Shown: positions 50,372 through 50,830 of the stretch, piece after piece
Layout of the letters: every line of letters starts with the position of its first letter
Numbering within the stretch: position 1 is the stretch's first letter
From: Eubacterium sp.
GTDB taxonomy: Bacteria; Bacillota; Clostridia; Acetivibrionales; DSM-1351
Reading direction: 5' to 3'
NCBI GenBank assembly: GCA_029266335.1
Contig: JAQSXC010000031.1
Location: forward strand, 1-50,830
DNA: 50,830 nucleotides
The notes under the pieces: generated by a model
What the model was told of the DNA's origin: nothing
What the model saw: only the letters and a program-made list of their open reading frames with translations
The model's database searches: none
Made by a program: the position numbers and the translations under genes

Positions 50372-50830
50372 CTACTTTTCTGCCACCTGGTTTATATAAC
50401 TTCCAATATCATCTATTAGATATTGTGGTAGGTTTGCCTTAATATAATAGTCATTAATTGTACCGGTAATATTAATATTGGTATAGACGTGATTCAGTTC
50501 GGGATAAAGCTTGAATTGAGCAGATTTATTGCTTTCAAAAGCTTTTTTCCAGCCCTCAAAATCGGATTTTACAGATACCTGCCAATCCTTTTCGCCCTGC
50601 AATACAAGCATGGGTTTCTTCAAGGTTTTTGCCATTCCAAGCACATCATAATTAGTCATATCATCATAATAGTATGGAGTTCCCAACTGGTACTCCTTCG
50701 GTGGTTGAGCAGGGTAAAAACCGGGATCTTTTAAAATATTGACCTGACCCTTTATAAAGTCAATTTGAGCTTGAGAAGCCAAACCCTTGCTCATATAATA
50801 TTCATTCTGTTCTATCATCAATTCATAAAT
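50372..50830 (-). CDS. Alpha/beta hydrolase, C-terminal part (5' end outside window)
   Basis: The frame is open to the right edge, so only the last 152 or so residues are visible. They contain the cap-to-core return (KKPMLVLQGEKDWQVSV, where the Asp is the expected acid residue of the triad) and a final His in ELNHVY, the usual His of alpha/beta hydrolases. The nucleophile region is outside the window. The pattern resembles clostridial dienelactone/BAAT-type or prolyl-oligopeptidase-like hydrolases. Export cannot be judged without the N-terminus. Confidence 0.75.
   Translation of the reverse strand: MYELMIEQNEYYMSKGLASQAQIDFIKGQVNILKDPGFYPAQPPKEYQLGTPYYYDDMTNYDVLGMAKTLKKPMLVLQGEKDWQVSVKSDFEGWKKAFESNKSAQFKLYPELNHVYTNINITGTINDYYIKANLPQYLIDDIGSYINQVAEK

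Noticed and set aside
1-50830. Mobile elements, prophage, CRISPR arrays, tRNA or rRNA genes
   Set aside because: No transposase, integrase or phage structural protein appears among the frames, and I saw no regularly spaced direct repeats, tRNA-like cloverleaf or rRNA sequence on reading both strands.

Overview
The window reads as a chromosomal segment of an anaerobic, low-GC, Gram-positive bacterium of the Clostridia. Likely relatives are the plant-polysaccharide-degrading Ruminiclostridium type, but no rRNA or housekeeping marker is present, so this is inference. The signs are strong AGGAGG ribosome binding sites with frequent TTG/GTG starts, hybrid cluster protein, 2-oxoacid:ferredoxin oxidoreductase, Fe-S aldo/keto reductases, iron alcohol dehydrogenase, and secreted or membrane proteins with carbohydrate-binding modules. 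I saw no tRNA, rRNA, CRISPR array, transposase or phage gene. Most genes are on the minus strand.

Layout. 1-1.4 kb: end of an ABC-2 permease and a histidine kinase (+). 1.7-5.0 kb: a five-gene ECF sigma operon matching the Bacillus sigY-yxlC-yxlD/E-yxlF-yxlG layout (-). 5.2-7.9 kb: an unrecognised protein plus a zinc-finger anti-sigma-like protein (+), facing a membrane protein that joins a cytoplasmic Lon-type (S16) peptidase domain to an extracellular discoidin domain; this is the best candidate for an undescribed sensing system. 8.2-17.8 kb: a nine-gene biosynthetic operon (class III aminotransferase, zinc dehydrogenase, HAD phosphatase, three GT2 glycosyltransferases, DUF1349 protein, B12-type radical SAM, SPASM-type radical SAM). 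18.2-20.4 kb: a MerR regulator divergent from a condensation-like acyltransferase, with clear promoters and operators. 20.4-22.0 kb: hcp. 22.3-25.9 kb: a 1190-residue secreted protein with stalk, discoidin, FN3 and PA14 modules. 26.2 kb: a rhamnose mutarotase.

26.8-32.7 kb is a redox cluster (MerR regulator, a frameshifted Fe-S aldo/keto reductase, flavodoxin, iron alcohol dehydrogenase, a second Fe-S aldo/keto reductase, an epimerase), with a textbook MerR-type promoter (19-bp spacer around a palindrome) ahead of the second reductase. 32.8-40.7 kb holds two copies of a cassette: small two-helix membrane protein, a variable gene, OmpR-type regulator, histidine kinase. The variable gene is a chemoreceptor in one copy and a radical SAM/SPASM enzyme in the other. 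41.0-43.6 kb: an SDR divergent from a TetR regulator, then asparaginase. 43.8-47.7 kb: korA-korB-encapsulated ferritin-encapsulin in one operon, followed by a rubrerythrin remnant. 47.9-49.7 kb: PadR regulator with a DUF1700/DUF4097 membrane protein (+). 49.8-50.8 kb: a small charged protein and a partial alpha/beta hydrolase.

The recurring theme is sensing and regulation (two complete two-component systems, an orphan kinase, two MerR, one TetR, one PadR, one ECF sigma factor) coupled to envelope, carbohydrate and anaerobic redox functions. Start codons were revised where a Shine-Dalgarno sequence or promoter position decided the matter. All functional calls rest on motifs, gene order and recognised family features; no database search was run.
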